A stretch of 64,000 bases of DNA. It comes from Lichtheimia corymbifera B2541 (lineage: Eukaryota; Mucoromycota; Mucoromycetes; Mucorales; Lichtheimiaceae). Below the pieces are notes generated by a model. The model searched no databases and was not told the origin of the DNA. It was given only the letters and a program-made list of their open reading frames with translations. The stretch covers positions 16,821 through 80,820 of the forward strand of contig JNEU01000448.1 in NCBI GenBank assembly GCA_000697475.1, read 5' to 3'. The position numbers were made by a program, and so were the translations under genes. This document shows positions 12,088-23,550 of this stretch, one piece after another (position 1 is the first letter of the stretch; every line of letters starts with the position of its first letter).

Positions 12088-12552
12088 CGTTCAGTAAAAA
12101 AAAAGTAGAAAGAAAACGAGAGAAAGGGAAAGAGAAGCAACGTTTCGGGGAAACCTCGTTTAGACTTGTTGCACAATTGGATGGATGTCGCATGTTCAAT
12201 GTGCCAAGAAATTATAGCCACGTGAACCTAATACTAGGTATGTCGTCATTTTCTCCACGCCGGCATGATTTTAATAGAGACAAAAGGAAGCTCTTTTTTA
12301 TTGATCATATGTAGGTATATATGCTATGTTTTATTGAAAGGGTCAGGCATGCTAGATTGCTTGGAGTTGATCATGGGGATGAGTCATCAATAGCGTCTTA
12401 TAACTTACCACTTAGAAATAATCTTGTCGAAGATGACCGATGTATACGGTATCAGACCATAGGCATGACTGGATATAGCTATTTCAATAGAGCCAATTGA
12501 TGACGACCTCGTTGCTACGGCAACGAACCTGATATTGCTTCGGCGCTTAAAT

Positions 12553-12589
12553 ACGCGTCCTTGAAATAATGTTCGTGTTCCATACGCGT
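12553..12589 (+). promoter_or_regulatory. Two MCB-like ACGCGT sites upstream of RAD51
   Basis: The decamer ATACGCGTCC occurs twice, with ACGCGT cores at 12553-12558 and 12584-12589, that is 73 and 42 bp before ATG 12626. ACGCGT is the MluI cell-cycle box bound by MBF (Mbp1/Swi6 family) in yeasts, where DNA-synthesis and repair genes, including RAD51, are induced at G1/S. Regulation of this gene by MBF is inferred. Confidence 0.55.
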
Positions 12590-12625
12590 CCCAAATCCAG
12601 GTTGGCTTTTTTTCGCACCCACACA

Positions 12626-14005
12626 ATGTCACAGCAGCAGCATTTGGAGGAAGAAGATGAAGATTATGGACCATTGCCTATTTCCCAACTAGAGGTACTT
12701 GCAGCTAACGTCTAACATGGTTTTAAAGAATCTGACTCTCGACATTCGAACCCTTAGCAAGGTGGCATTTCGGCAACTGATATAAAAAAGCTGCAAGAAG
12801 CAGGATATTACACAGTAGAAGCCATTGCATATGCGCCGAAAAAGGCGTTGATCACTATCAAAGGCATTTCGGAAAACAAGGCAGAAAAGTTGTTGGGGGA
12901 AGGTAAGGAATCAATCATACGCTGACAAACTCATGAAACTTATGGTGGTGGATGCGTGTATAGCTGCAAAAATGGTCAATCTCGGATTCACAACCGCTAT
13001 GGACGTACACCAACGGCGACAAGAGATCGTTTCAATTACAACAGGATCCAAAGAATTAGACCGAGCACTTGGAGGTAAGGAAGAATGGCCATTTGCTGCG
13101 GAAATGTTTCCCATTTGCTGAGTTGGTTTCCTACACAGGTGGTATTGAGACAGGCTCCATCACTGAGATCTTTGGTGAATTTCGAACGGGTAAAAGCCAG
13201 TTGTGTCACATGCTTGCAGTGACAGGGCAAGTAAGTATCTATGTATAAATTAGCGGATCAATCACTAAACATATACTATCGTTGATTATTAAGCTCCCAG
13301 TAAGCATGGGCGGCGGTCAAGGCAAATGTTTGTATATCGACACAGAAAGCACCTTTCGTCCCAGTCGTGTCCTTTCTATTGCTCAACGGTAAGTGCCATG
13401 TTCGCTCTAAACCCATGATATATTTATTCATTGATTTGTATAATAGTTATGCTCTCAACGGAGAAGAAACACTGGACAACATTGCCTATGCACGTGCCTA
13501 TAACACAGATCACCAAACATCACTACTGATTCAAGCAGCGGCAATGATGGCGGAGACACGGTTTGCAGTGTTGATTGTGGATAGCGCAATGGCTTTGTAT
13601 CGTACGGACTATGCTGGGCGTAGTGAACTTGCAGCACGACAAACCCACCTTGCACAATTTTTACGACACTTACAGCGACTTGCCGATGAGTTTGGAGTGG
13701 CTGTGGTGATTACCAATCAGGTTGTGGCTCAAGTAGATGGCGCACAAGGCATGTTTAATCCCGATCCAAAGAAGCCTGCAGGTGGAAACATTATAGCTCA
13801 CGCTTCGTGCACAAGGTAAGATGCATAAATGAAGGCGTCATGGAAAAGACAAGGTTATCTAATTACTTTGTCGTTATGCAGATTATACCTGAAAAAAGGA
13901 CGGGGTACCACACGCATATGTAAGATCTACGATTCACCTTCACTGCCTGAAAATGAATGCCAATTTGCCATCTTGGAGGATGGTATCGCCGACGCTTTGG
14001 AATAA
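12626..14005 (+). CDS. RAD51: RAD51 recombinase
   Basis: Forms ATP-dependent filaments on single-stranded DNA for homologous recombination. Exons 12626-12694, 12758-12902, 12964-13074 and later ones join in phase to give about 335 residues. The N-terminal helix-hairpin-helix domain reads [20 protein letters not shown] and [15 protein letters not shown]. The core has [34 protein letters not shown], Walker [21 protein letters not shown] with the catalytic Glu, the Walker B strand AVLIVDS, and [11 protein letters not shown]. It ends in [18 protein letters not shown]. The N-terminal domain and KELD block match Rad51 rather than Dmc1. The acidic start [15 protein letters not shown] is typical. TESTFRPSR differs from the near-universal TEGTFRPER. 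It converges on the SulP gene with 150 bp between stop codons. Confidence 0.96.
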
Positions 14006-14155
14006 GAAACGTTCCTACTCCCGCTATTGATGATCCCTTTTCTAAACTCCAAATTGTACACCATATAATTAGTTGACAATTCCCTTCCTGCCACCATCAC
14101 ATTCTCATATATCACTTGACATGTTCTCCAATTTTCTTGTTGCTTTTCACAGAAT

Positions 14156-16405
14156 TTATTGCCATTGTTCCATTGCTATCATAGCTGTTTGCATATCCTT
14201 GAAAAAATAAACGTTCCCACCGGAATTACTGATTTCCACCACAGAGTCTGTGTTGCTATTGTTCGTTTGCCGAGAGACGAAACCAAATGCTTCAATCTTT
14301 TCACGCACAGACACCTTGACATTGACGAAGATCCATTGGACAGGATTTCCTGTATATGCATGAATGCTTGCTCGAAGACCTACGAGCGTTTGCAAGGCTG
14401 TTGAATCCATCCCCTGTACTGCGCACATATCCATTATCATCGCACGGAGGGTTATCTGACGCTGTTGGGATGATAAGAGGCTGCGACATTCGTTCCACGC
14501 TTGATGGGCTTGTATCTGCTCCTGATCATTGTCGTTGAACGCGGCGGGACACGTTTGTGTTTTAACAGCTTGGAGGATAGCTTCGGACACATGACTAGCA
14601 TTAGGATATAGGATTGATTGTCCAGGACGAAATACGAGTACATCTTCAGGACAATTGGGTAGATAGTGGCGATTGTCGCTGCTGGAAGATGTAGCATTAC
14701 TCGTTACCTCCGGTCGTGCAATATCAAGAAGGAGTGAAGCAAGTGCAAGTCCCACAGCGGCATAAATGCCTGTTTCGACGTCCGAGATAAAAGCAACACC
14801 TACAGCTACCACCCATATCCAGAAATCAATAGCACGTGCTTTCCACAGTTCTCTGAGATAAGCTGGTGATGATACCAAGTCTGATACAGCATGAATGACA
14901 ATGGCAGCGAGTACAGCATCGGGAATGTAGTAAAATGCTGGAGTCAATACAAACAATGCCAATATGAGCATGAAGCCACTAAATGCGGCAGCTAATGGTG
15001 TCCGTGCACCTGAGCGGTTCATGATAGCTGTGCGGCTGAATGCACCTGTACATGGATATCCCCTTTTGCATTTCAGGTTATACACCAAAAGTCATTGATA
15101 ATTTTCTCATCTCTATTCTATCTTACCCAAAGAACGCGCTTGCGATATTACACATGCCGATCGACACTATTTCTTGACTGGGCTCCACAGTATAATTGGA
15201 CAAGCGGCCAAATGTTTTGGCGACGGAGACGTGTTCCATAATCAGCATCATAATCATGGGAGGTATTACGTGCATGGTCTCACGGATGACTTGTGTATTT
15301 AAATGTGGTACGCCAAGTGCATCGAATCCGGAAGGCACTGTTTTGATCACTCGGATTGGCTCATTCGCTGAAGCATGGTGTACCGCGTATGAGAGCGCTG
15401 TACCAATTACCACAACTAATCCTGCTCGCATGATTCCCAGATAATAAAATATTCGTCTTGATGCTTTTTCCGCAGTTGATGCTGTATATTGCATGCATAA
15501 GCTCTTGACAATATATAATGCGACTAGACTCAAGAGGCCAAACACAATGTCAGGGCATGTGGACGAAAGGTGAATAACAAAATCGGATAATACTTGAAAC
15601 GGCGGCTGGTGTGTGTCGACCATATCGCTTGTTCCATTGAGTGCTGGCAGTTGAGACAGAGCAATAGTAATAGCAGATCCTGTCATGTATCCACCTACAG
15701 CTGGACCAGGTATGAAATCCACCAGGATTCCTAGGCGCATCAATCCAATTATCAATGTAATAAAACCAGCCATCAATGCAAGTGTAGCACCCACTTGATC
15801 AGCCGGAATGGTTGGATACTTCTTCATTACCTCGCTAATAGTCTGACCTACTAGCAATGAAACGGTGGCTAGGACAAGATCTGGATATGAGTAATGCCGA
15901 AAAGGGGTAAAAAATCTGTAGCTTACTGATAGGTCCCACGCTGATATCCTTGGATGTGCCAAACAAACAATATAACGTAGTACCCACAAACGATGTGCTA
16001 ACTTTTTAGTGAGCCATTTTTCTATGTATACCAATAATTGGCCATATCGTCACTCACTAAAGGCCATATTGTGGATCCAAGTTAGCCAAACGCGCATATG
16101 CCATGGCTTGTGGCACAGTAATGACGCCCACTGTCATTCCTGCAATCAAGTCTTGGCAAAACCACTATAGGAATAAGTTTCATTGAAATGAGTTATTCTG
16201 ATGGAATGAATCATGGCAATAGACTTACAGACACGTTGTACCGTTTAATCCATTGAAATAGCGGGAAAATGTGCAAGAGGTAGGAGTGTAGATAGCGGAT
16301 AATACTGAGCTTATCGAACGATGAAGCTGCCGTTGTTGTGGGTTGCGATGGTGTGGATTCAAGTGCAGCGTAATTTTCTACTATGGGGTAGTCTAATCTC
16401 TTCAT
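14156..16405 (-). CDS. SulP family anion (sulfate) transporter with STAS domain
   Basis: SLC26/SulP permease, probably sulfate uptake. The ATG at 16403-16405 begins MKRLDYPIVENYAALE; an earlier in-frame GTG is not used. The first exon ends in a membrane-proximal helix, and the next begins WFCQDLIAGMTVGVITVPQAMAYA, the SulP signature region. The large exons at 15123-16034 and 14156-15088 carry many hydrophobic spans, with GLMRLGILVDFIPGPAVGGYMTGSA, MLIMEHVSVAKTFGRLSNY and CTGAFSRTAIMNRSGARTPL. After the membrane part comes a cytosolic STAS-type domain (VLVFRPGQSILYPNASHVSE through IMDMCAVQGMDSTALQTL). The intron between the two large exons (about 15065-15122) is clear. Substrate cannot be fixed from sequence; sulfate is the usual one for fungal members. 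Confidence 0.9.
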
Positions 16406-16867
16406 AGCAGTCTCAAAATGATACACACACAGAGGCAGATAAAATAAGTAAAAGGATATAAATTGGGAAGAGATGGGTGAATATAATATAACTGTTTGGA
16501 GATCCAGACATAGTGCGCGTGTGTACTAGAAATACTCCTGCCCCACCCCTTATCTTGCAAACTTTCCACATTTTCTATTCTTTGTCCTATACGCATGTCG
16601 CCTCTCACGATCATCAATCCTCATATCTTCTCATGACATTGCTTGAAATACACTTTATTGTGACAATGACGGTCAATAGTATGTACATGAGCTATATCAA
16701 GTCGCCCCGGAAGTGCGTATCCCACTACTGTGGCTCGACAACAAATAGTGATGCATGGTAAGCTTAGGCTGTAAAACTTGGCCCTCTTGGCTCATGCGCA
16801 AGCCTACTTTTTTCTCAGCCTCCAAGTGTCTCCGAAAGACAGTTGCTTGCTTTGATATCGTTCAAAA

Positions 16868-17839
16868 ATGGATTTCAACTTTGACGACGACGTCTTTGTT
16901 AGCAAGGAAAAAAGAACGATTCCTGAACAAGAACCTTACACAGCCAAGGAGGAAGTTGATGGGGTACTTGTCGATCTTGAGTCATTAGGAAAGGACAGTG
17001 GTTATTGACATGCTGCTAGTGGTTTCATAATTTTGACAGCTATGAAGATCTTATGATGCAGCGACATGGGCCCAATCAGCTTAAGAGCGCCATTGAACAC
17101 GACTATATGTATAAACGCTATGAAAAGGCATTGGACGGTGCGCTCAAGTATATCGAACTTGCCAATACTGAAGACTGCAAAGTGAGCGCGACCCGAGAAA
17201 TGAGCGAGATCGCTATTCATTGCGCCCTCCATCTCAATCGCCTTGATCTCGCTGAAGAACTCACAGACACGAAACAGGTGTGCTACTACTCGTGTGTATA
17301 GGTGAATGATTGTAAAGCTGACATCTATATGCCATGTATAGGTATCCATGGAGACTGGCAGCATTTTCTTAGAAGCCCGTGTATACGCTGCTTGTCCGCA
17401 CCGCCAAGATGATGCAGTATCAGCAATTGTACGATACCAGAAGTTACGCAAACAGGATTATCAGGCATGGCGTCTCTTGGCTACTATTATGCGCTGCAAT
17501 GATGACCAAAGCATGAGGAATCATATCGCCAAGCTCGCCATTGAACGTGCCATCAGGATCATGACTTCTAGTCGCTGGGCCTTGAATATTCCTGTTGTCA
17601 AGAAACGCTATGAACGTGAATTGGCCACTCTTCAATCTATTCTACACGACATCCCAGGTGGTGATGCTAGTAAATTCCTTGCATGGATGATGGAGGAACC
17701 TCTCACTGATGAGCGCATGGTCCAAGCTGGCCTTACCATGTTCAAGCCCGATGATATAGACTTTATTTTTAGACAAGCAGCAAAGTATAGTGATCAAGAA
17801 AACGAAGAAGATAAAGAGCGTAACGCACGTGAGCTTTAA
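16868..17839 (+). CDS. Helical-repeat (TPR-like) protein of unknown function
   Basis: Unrecognised by name. ATG 16868 gives an acidic start, MDFNFDDDVFVSKEKR. The second exon (17041-17278) opens with YEDLMMQRHGPNQLKSAIEH, followed by helices (YKRYEKALDGALKYIELANT, SEIAIHCALHLNRLDLAEEL). A third exon from 17342 reads GSIFLEARVYAACPHRQDDA, AIVRYQKLRKQDYQAWRLLA and KLAIERAIRIMTSSRWALNI. The paired amphipathic helices resemble TPR or related solenoids. The join between exons 1 and 2 is not clean: the visible GT donors near 16999-17002 leave the wrong phase for the acceptor at 17040, so either a noncanonical splice, a sequence error or a different exon 1 is involved. The second intron (17279-17341) is regular. 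Ends 180 bp from the 14-3-3 stop on the other strand. Confidence 0.72.
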
Positions 17840-18018
17840 AATTGATATTGTTGAGGAAGGAAAACTGGAAGTTTACACTAGTTATATAACACGTGTTCTT
17901 TTCTTTAATTCGCAAAACCAATAACCATCACCATTATCCTAAGAAACATATAAAGATAATTCAATATTGATCAAGCAACATGAGCTGTTACTCATATTCG
18001 AGTATGAACACCAATCAT

Positions 18019-19279
18019 TCATTCTTGGGCTTGCTCGTTGTTATCCTTGGGAGCTTCAGTCGATTTGTCTTGCTTATCACCATCTATGAACAATGTGTCA
18101 GTGTTACGTTTTATAGTATTGAGTTGATGCTGCTTACCTTCTTGCAGATCGGAGGTCCAAAGCGTCAAGTTGTCACGGAGCAATTGCATGATCAAAGTGG
18201 AATCTTTGTAGGACTCTTCGCTCAATGTATCGAGTTCTGCAATGGCATCATCAAAAGCTTGCTTAGCAAGGTGGCATGCGCGATCAGGCGAATTTAAGAT
18301 TTCATAATAGAAGACGGAGAAGTTAAGAGCCAAGCCCAAACGGATGGGATGCGTAGTTGCCAACTCCACTTGTGCAATGTCGGTAGCTGACTTGTAGGCT
18401 TCGTGAGCTTCGGATGCGGCAGTCTTACGATCTTCGCTGGTAGCGTACTCGGCAACATAACGATGATAATCACCCTTCCTGTAAGCTAATAGTGAGTCAT
18501 ATGATCGTTTTCATTATAGAATGACCTACATCTTGTAATAAAAGACCTTGGCTTCACCATCGGAAGCAGCAGGGATGAGACAGTCCTTGAGCAACTCGAG
18601 AATGTCATTGCACACATCATAGAGTTCACTCTCAATCTTTTTCCGGTATTCCTTGATCTTGTTTACTTGAGCGTCGTGGCCCTTGCTCTCTTCCTTTTGC
18701 TCAATCGACGATACAATTCTCCAGGATGCGCGTCGTGCACCAATCACATTCTTGTATGCGACACTCAACAGATTGCGTTCTTCCACAGAAAGATCGGGGC
18801 TCATCTGCTTAAACACGTGTTGCATGAGTATGGAAACGATCCACGCACATATACGCGTCCCATCACTACGCTCTCTGACAACTATTTCCTATTATCCACA
18901 TAATTACCTTGGCAACTTCCTTCATGTATGTCACCATTTCTAAACAACACCAAAAAACGATCATTAGCTTATGTTCAAGAAACGAATAACAGCGTGTGAA
19001 GTATTTACGTACCATTATAGCGTTCGGCTTGCTCGGCAATCTTGGCCATATAAACCTACATTTATAGATGTTTTAATATGTTTATAAGCTTCTAACATCC
19101 AAAAGACAAGAAGTATGGAAGTAACAAGCGAAAGCACTTGCTCTCATCTTGTCTCGAGAGTTGCAATTTGGTGCTACCTTATCTTCGCGTTCCTAGAGAG
19201 GAGACATACTTAGTTACTCAAGGTGCTAATAAAGCGTGTACGAGATTGACGTTAACGGATGACAGCTTACAGTTGACAT
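18019..19279 (-). CDS. 14-3-3 protein
   Basis: Phosphoserine/phosphothreonine-binding dimeric adaptor in signalling and cell-cycle control. The coding region is split into small pieces: exon 1 is ATG TCA ACT (19271-19279), exon 2 is 15 nt (19178-19192), then [14 protein letters not shown] and [10 protein letters not shown]. The main exons give [92 protein letters not shown] and [15 protein letters not shown], all diagnostic of 14-3-3 and including the basic phosphopeptide-binding residues. The tail is acidic and Gln-rich, as in other 14-3-3s. A 54-nt intron near the end (about 18091-18144) keeps the frame open when retained. Divergent from ILV3. Confidence 0.96.
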
Positions 19280-20476
19280 TGTGAGTGTGAGTGATTTAAC
19301 GTTGAAAGAAAGAATGCGTAGTAGACGTCAGCTACTCAGCGGGCTTGATGTGAGACGCGTCTTACGATACTCAGCGACCAATAACAAAGAAGTTCATGTG
19401 TGCTGGGATTCTGGTGCACAGCAGTGCCTACAGATTAAATCAATCGCTGTTGGAGTGCCCATCCTTTGTGTCTAATTGCACCATGTTTTACTCAGTCATA
19501 TGGCATATCATGCTATCGATATTAGGTGGTTTTTATTTCTTATGGTTGGCTGCTTACAGCAGTCGAACACGTCGTAGGCATACCACTATCAAAAGTACTA
19601 GTGTGACATGGTTCCTCGCTTCTTCGCTCGTAAATTTAGAATGACTTATAATTATCTTTGAAGTGTAATACTTATATTCAATGTGCGTGATTTATGCATA
19701 TGTGTGTTGTATTGGTTAGCTGCTATGCCTTTAAAAGGATATTTATATTTCAGGAATGATTAGCGGCATGGTGCTTCCTTGTTGCTGGGAGAGATTTAAT
19801 ATGTAGTGGGCGTTTGGAAGTGTCTCTCATTAATGACATCGTTCCTGCTACTTCCAAAGCAAAATGCGTGACATCATACTTTTCCATTCACTTGGTCATT
19901 ATTGGCGTTTTACAGCTTTCACCAAAATCGTACAACAAGACATCACGTGCTACTACTACTGCCTCGCATGAATGACAAGCGGTCCCCGCCAGCATGAAAC
20001 CTTGGGTTCTATAATCGGCTCCTTTTACATGGAAAAGGTTAAAAAGGTATCTCAACAAGGACATGCATCAATCCACATTTGAAGTGAACAACTTGCAACA
20101 TCCATGTCGGCTCTCCCTCGACATACGATTCATCCACCTCATGCAAATAAAAGGCTGTTGTAGCTGCCTTCTTGCACTTGATTTCCTCGGCAGGTACAAT
20201 CTGACCAAAGGTATGCATATGAGAATTCGTTTCGTAAGTTAGGTAGCACTGGTTAAAAGTTATCACCTCTAAGGAAGGGTTCCGAGGATAAAGAGTGCAA
20301 AGAGGGTGTGACAAGGTCTTTTTAAATCTGGATTTCCCACTGATGCGGGGAAAACAATATGACAAAATCTACGAATGAAACGTGGATCATCCGGTATATA
20401 ACTAGGAGGGTCTCTTTTTGCTTTTCTTCCCAGTCTCACACGCTTTACTCTGCAACAAATCCCCCACTCTATAAAA
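19280..20476. other. Divergent intergenic region between 14-3-3 and ILV3
   Basis: About 1.2 kb shared upstream region. Short frames (19281-19475 +, 20039-20365 -) show no motif. A CTATAAAA element at 20468-20475 lies directly before the ILV3 ATG, too close to be its TATA box if translation starts there, which adds doubt to that start. No RNA gene seen. Confidence 0.5.
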
Positions 20477-22929
20477 ATGTCTCAACCTGAAAGTGGACAA
20501 GTTCACATGTAAGATAAACCACGTTCATGTACAACAACCGAGAAACTTGCTATTCATGCGATGCTCCAACGCCTTCATGCTTAGACATAAGCTAGTTACC
20601 CCTCGCGACCGCGAAGTGGAACAAGCCGGTGCCGTCATGAACAGATATAGCCGAATGATTACGCAACGTCCCACAGCTGGTGCTGGTCAAGCACAACGTA
20701 AGTAATCAATGTGGTAGCGTGGAAGTTGAATAACACCCATTCAATCTCATGTATGGAATGTATGATATGCTAGTGTATGCAACAGGGCTTAAGGAAGAGG
20801 ACATGAGCAAGGCACAAGTGGGTATCACCAGCTTGTGAGTAATCATCCATCCATCTCTTCTTAACCTCTGAGTTCTAAAATTTTGGTAATAGTGGATATG
20901 ATGGCAATCCATGCAACATGCATATCAATGATCTAGCAGCCAAAGTCAAGGAAGGTGTATGGAGAGCTGGTCTTGTTGGCTCAATTTTTAACACCATTGG
21001 TGTAAGCGATGCTATGCCCATGGGTAGTGCTGGTATGTCCTTTTCTTTGCCAAGCCGTGATATCATTGCCGATTCGATCGAGACGGTCATGAGTGCTTTA
21101 TGGTATGATGCCAATGTTTCAATTCCTGGCTGCGACAAAAATATGCCTGGTTGCATGATGGCTATTTCTCGCCTCAATCGGCCTGCTATTGTGGTATATG
21201 GTGGCACCATGAAGCGCGGCAAGGGTACATTGGGTGCTTGTGCAAATCGTGACTTGGATATTGGTAATGCTCTTGAGTGCAATGGTGAATTTATCAGCGG
21301 CAAAATCAACGAGGAGGAGCGTAAGGACATTATCAGACATGCATGCCCTGGCGCTGGTGCATGTGGAGGAATGTAAGTATATATGATGCAATGTCAATCA
21401 TAAAGGGTGGGAATTGACAAGTTCTATGGATTACAGGTTCACAGCCAATACCAGTGAGTCATGGATTAAATAGGCATTGCTGCCTGTATTTATAAGAGGC
21501 ATATCCATTAATACGAGATTTGAATAGTGTCAAGTGCTATCGAAGCATTGGGAATGTCATTGCCGTATAGTTCATCCATTCCAGCTGAAGATCCCGCCAA
21601 AATTCAAGAATGTCTACGTGTTGGTCCTGCTATCCGTAACCTTATTCAAAAGAATATCCGACCCAAGGATATCTTGACTCCCAAGGCCTTTGAAAATGCA
21701 TTGACTGTGATTATGGTGCTTGGTGGATCCACGAATGCTGTACTCCACATGCTAGCTATGGCCAAGGCTGCCGACGTCCCCTTGACTATTGACGACATTC
21801 AAGCCATTTCCAGCAAAACACCTTTCTTGGCTAATTTGCGACCAAGGTAAGTAAATCATATTGATCGACGTATCATACAACATGGTGAGTAATTATCATG
21901 AATCATAGTGGCAAATACATTATGGAGGATCTACATGACATGGGAGGTACACCTGCTGTCCTGAAATATCTTTGGGAAAATGGTTTGATCCATGGTGACT
22001 GCATGACAGTTACCGGCAAGACCATGGCAGAGAATTTGGCTGAAGTAGATGGATTAAAGGAGGGTCAAGATATTTTGCGTCCGTTGTCGGATCCAATCAA
22101 ACCAACAGGCCATTTGACCATTCTACGTGGTAATCTTGCGCCAGAGGCAAGTATACTTTCGATGCGACATGTCATATACTGGAAATCCTCACAACGTGTG
22201 CATATGGATGTAGGGCGCCGTTGCCAAGATTACTGGCAAAGAGGGTCTGTCCTTTACTGGTATAGCACGTGTCTTTGATGAGGAAGATGAGATTTTCCGA
22301 GCTCTAGAAGAAAACAGAATTCCAAAGGGTTCTGTAGTCGTGGTGCGCTACCAGGGTCCAAAAGGTGGTCCCGGTATGCCAGAGGTAAAGCCAATTGTTT
22401 GCCAAACCCGGAATGTATTGTAGTACAAAGTTCACGCTAACTCATACCGGTTTTCGTGTAGATGTGTAGGTTTCGTGGGAGAGAGGAAAAGACATACTGG
22501 CAAACTTACGCTTACATTTTTCTACCATAAAGTGAAACCTACAGCTGCCATTATGGGTGCAGGATTAGGTAAAGACGTAGCATTGATTACCGATGGACGA
22601 TTTTCCGGTGCATCTCATGTAAGTCGGAAAAGCGCATAGCTTGTACAGCAAATGATTTAATGCAACTTGCCATATTGCAGGGCTTTATCATTGGTCACAT
22701 CTGCCCTGAAGCCCAAGTGGGTGGTCCGATCGCTCTGGTTCAAGATGGTGACGAGATAACCATTGACGCTACAACCCGCGATATCAAGGTCAATGTATCA
22801 GACGAAGAATTGGCTCAGCGAAAGAAAGCTTGGAAACCAAAACCACCAAAGTATACCAAGGGTGCCTTAGCACGATATGCCATGACCGTCAAGAGTGCCA
22901 GTGAGGGTGCCGTTACGGACGAATGGTAA
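20477..22929 (+). CDS. ILV3: Dihydroxy-acid dehydratase (ILV3 type) with microexons
   Basis: Iron-sulfur enzyme that converts dihydroxy-isovalerate and its homologue to the 2-oxo acids for valine, isoleucine and leucine synthesis. Family blocks in order: [81 protein letters not shown] [69 protein letters not shown]. The three cluster cysteines (NPC, GCD, ACGG) are present. About ten introns. Two exons are tiny: 21436-21452 (17 nt, completing MFTANTM) and 22462-22465 (4 nt, completing PEMLKP). The deduced N-terminus, [20 protein letters not shown], is not an obvious mitochondrial presequence, so either the enzyme is cytosolic or an upstream exon is missed. Identity is confident; the 5' end is not. 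Confidence 0.93.
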
Positions 22930-23550
22930 AAATAACGAACCATCATTCCATTGCATATTCGCACAGCTGCTCTTCAATGATCCTATGTTGGATGTGTATA
23001 TGTAATAATAAATGGCTGAATTCATATGATTTCATCATGATAATGCTTGATGAGAGAAGTGTTTCTGCATATGTATTTGGACATAGTAGATCAAAGTTTG
23101 ATCAACACGTCATTGCAGGCCTGGGCACGTAACAACATAACCCCGACCACAGGTTGTACTGGCATATAGAAACCAAAAGAATGGTCTTACAAACATAACG
23201 CGAGCAAAGACGACACTTGTTGTCGTCAAGTACATATGTCACAGTAACACGTACATCTGTAGGCTCATATTTTAGTCATCTCTCTGTAATAAATACAGCA
23301 GATGCTGCAGTTGATAAATTCCGATTGGCCCAAAGGACAACTGGGAACACCGGGAAATATTGGGGAAAGATTACTGGATTTGGCCTAAACAATCGATAAT
23401 CCGATTCATGAGTTTATTCGATGATACAAGCAAAAGCGATTAGCTATGCAGGATGGAGTATATGTATCAAGGGCAATATGTGGGTTGGTGGATGCATTGT
23501 GTATGTGTGGTTGCGGTTATGTTGTAGACATGTTCACTGGATAAAGAGAT
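22930..23550. other. Convergent intergenic region between ILV3 and TAL1
   Basis: About 620 bp, the longest convergent spacer among the well-defined gene pairs of the left half. AT-rich, with short motif-free frames only. It holds the two 3' ends; nothing else is recognised. Confidence 0.55.

Noticed and set aside
20039..20365. 108-codon minus-strand frame upstream of ILV3
   Set aside because: No motif or conserved pattern, irregular composition and no promoter signal; lies in the divergent upstream region.
22466..22535. A single long intron from 22386 to 22533 in ILV3 without the microexon
   Set aside because: The phases are incompatible: the next exon would begin with TGA in frame and the conserved Met-Leu of PEMLKP would be lost.
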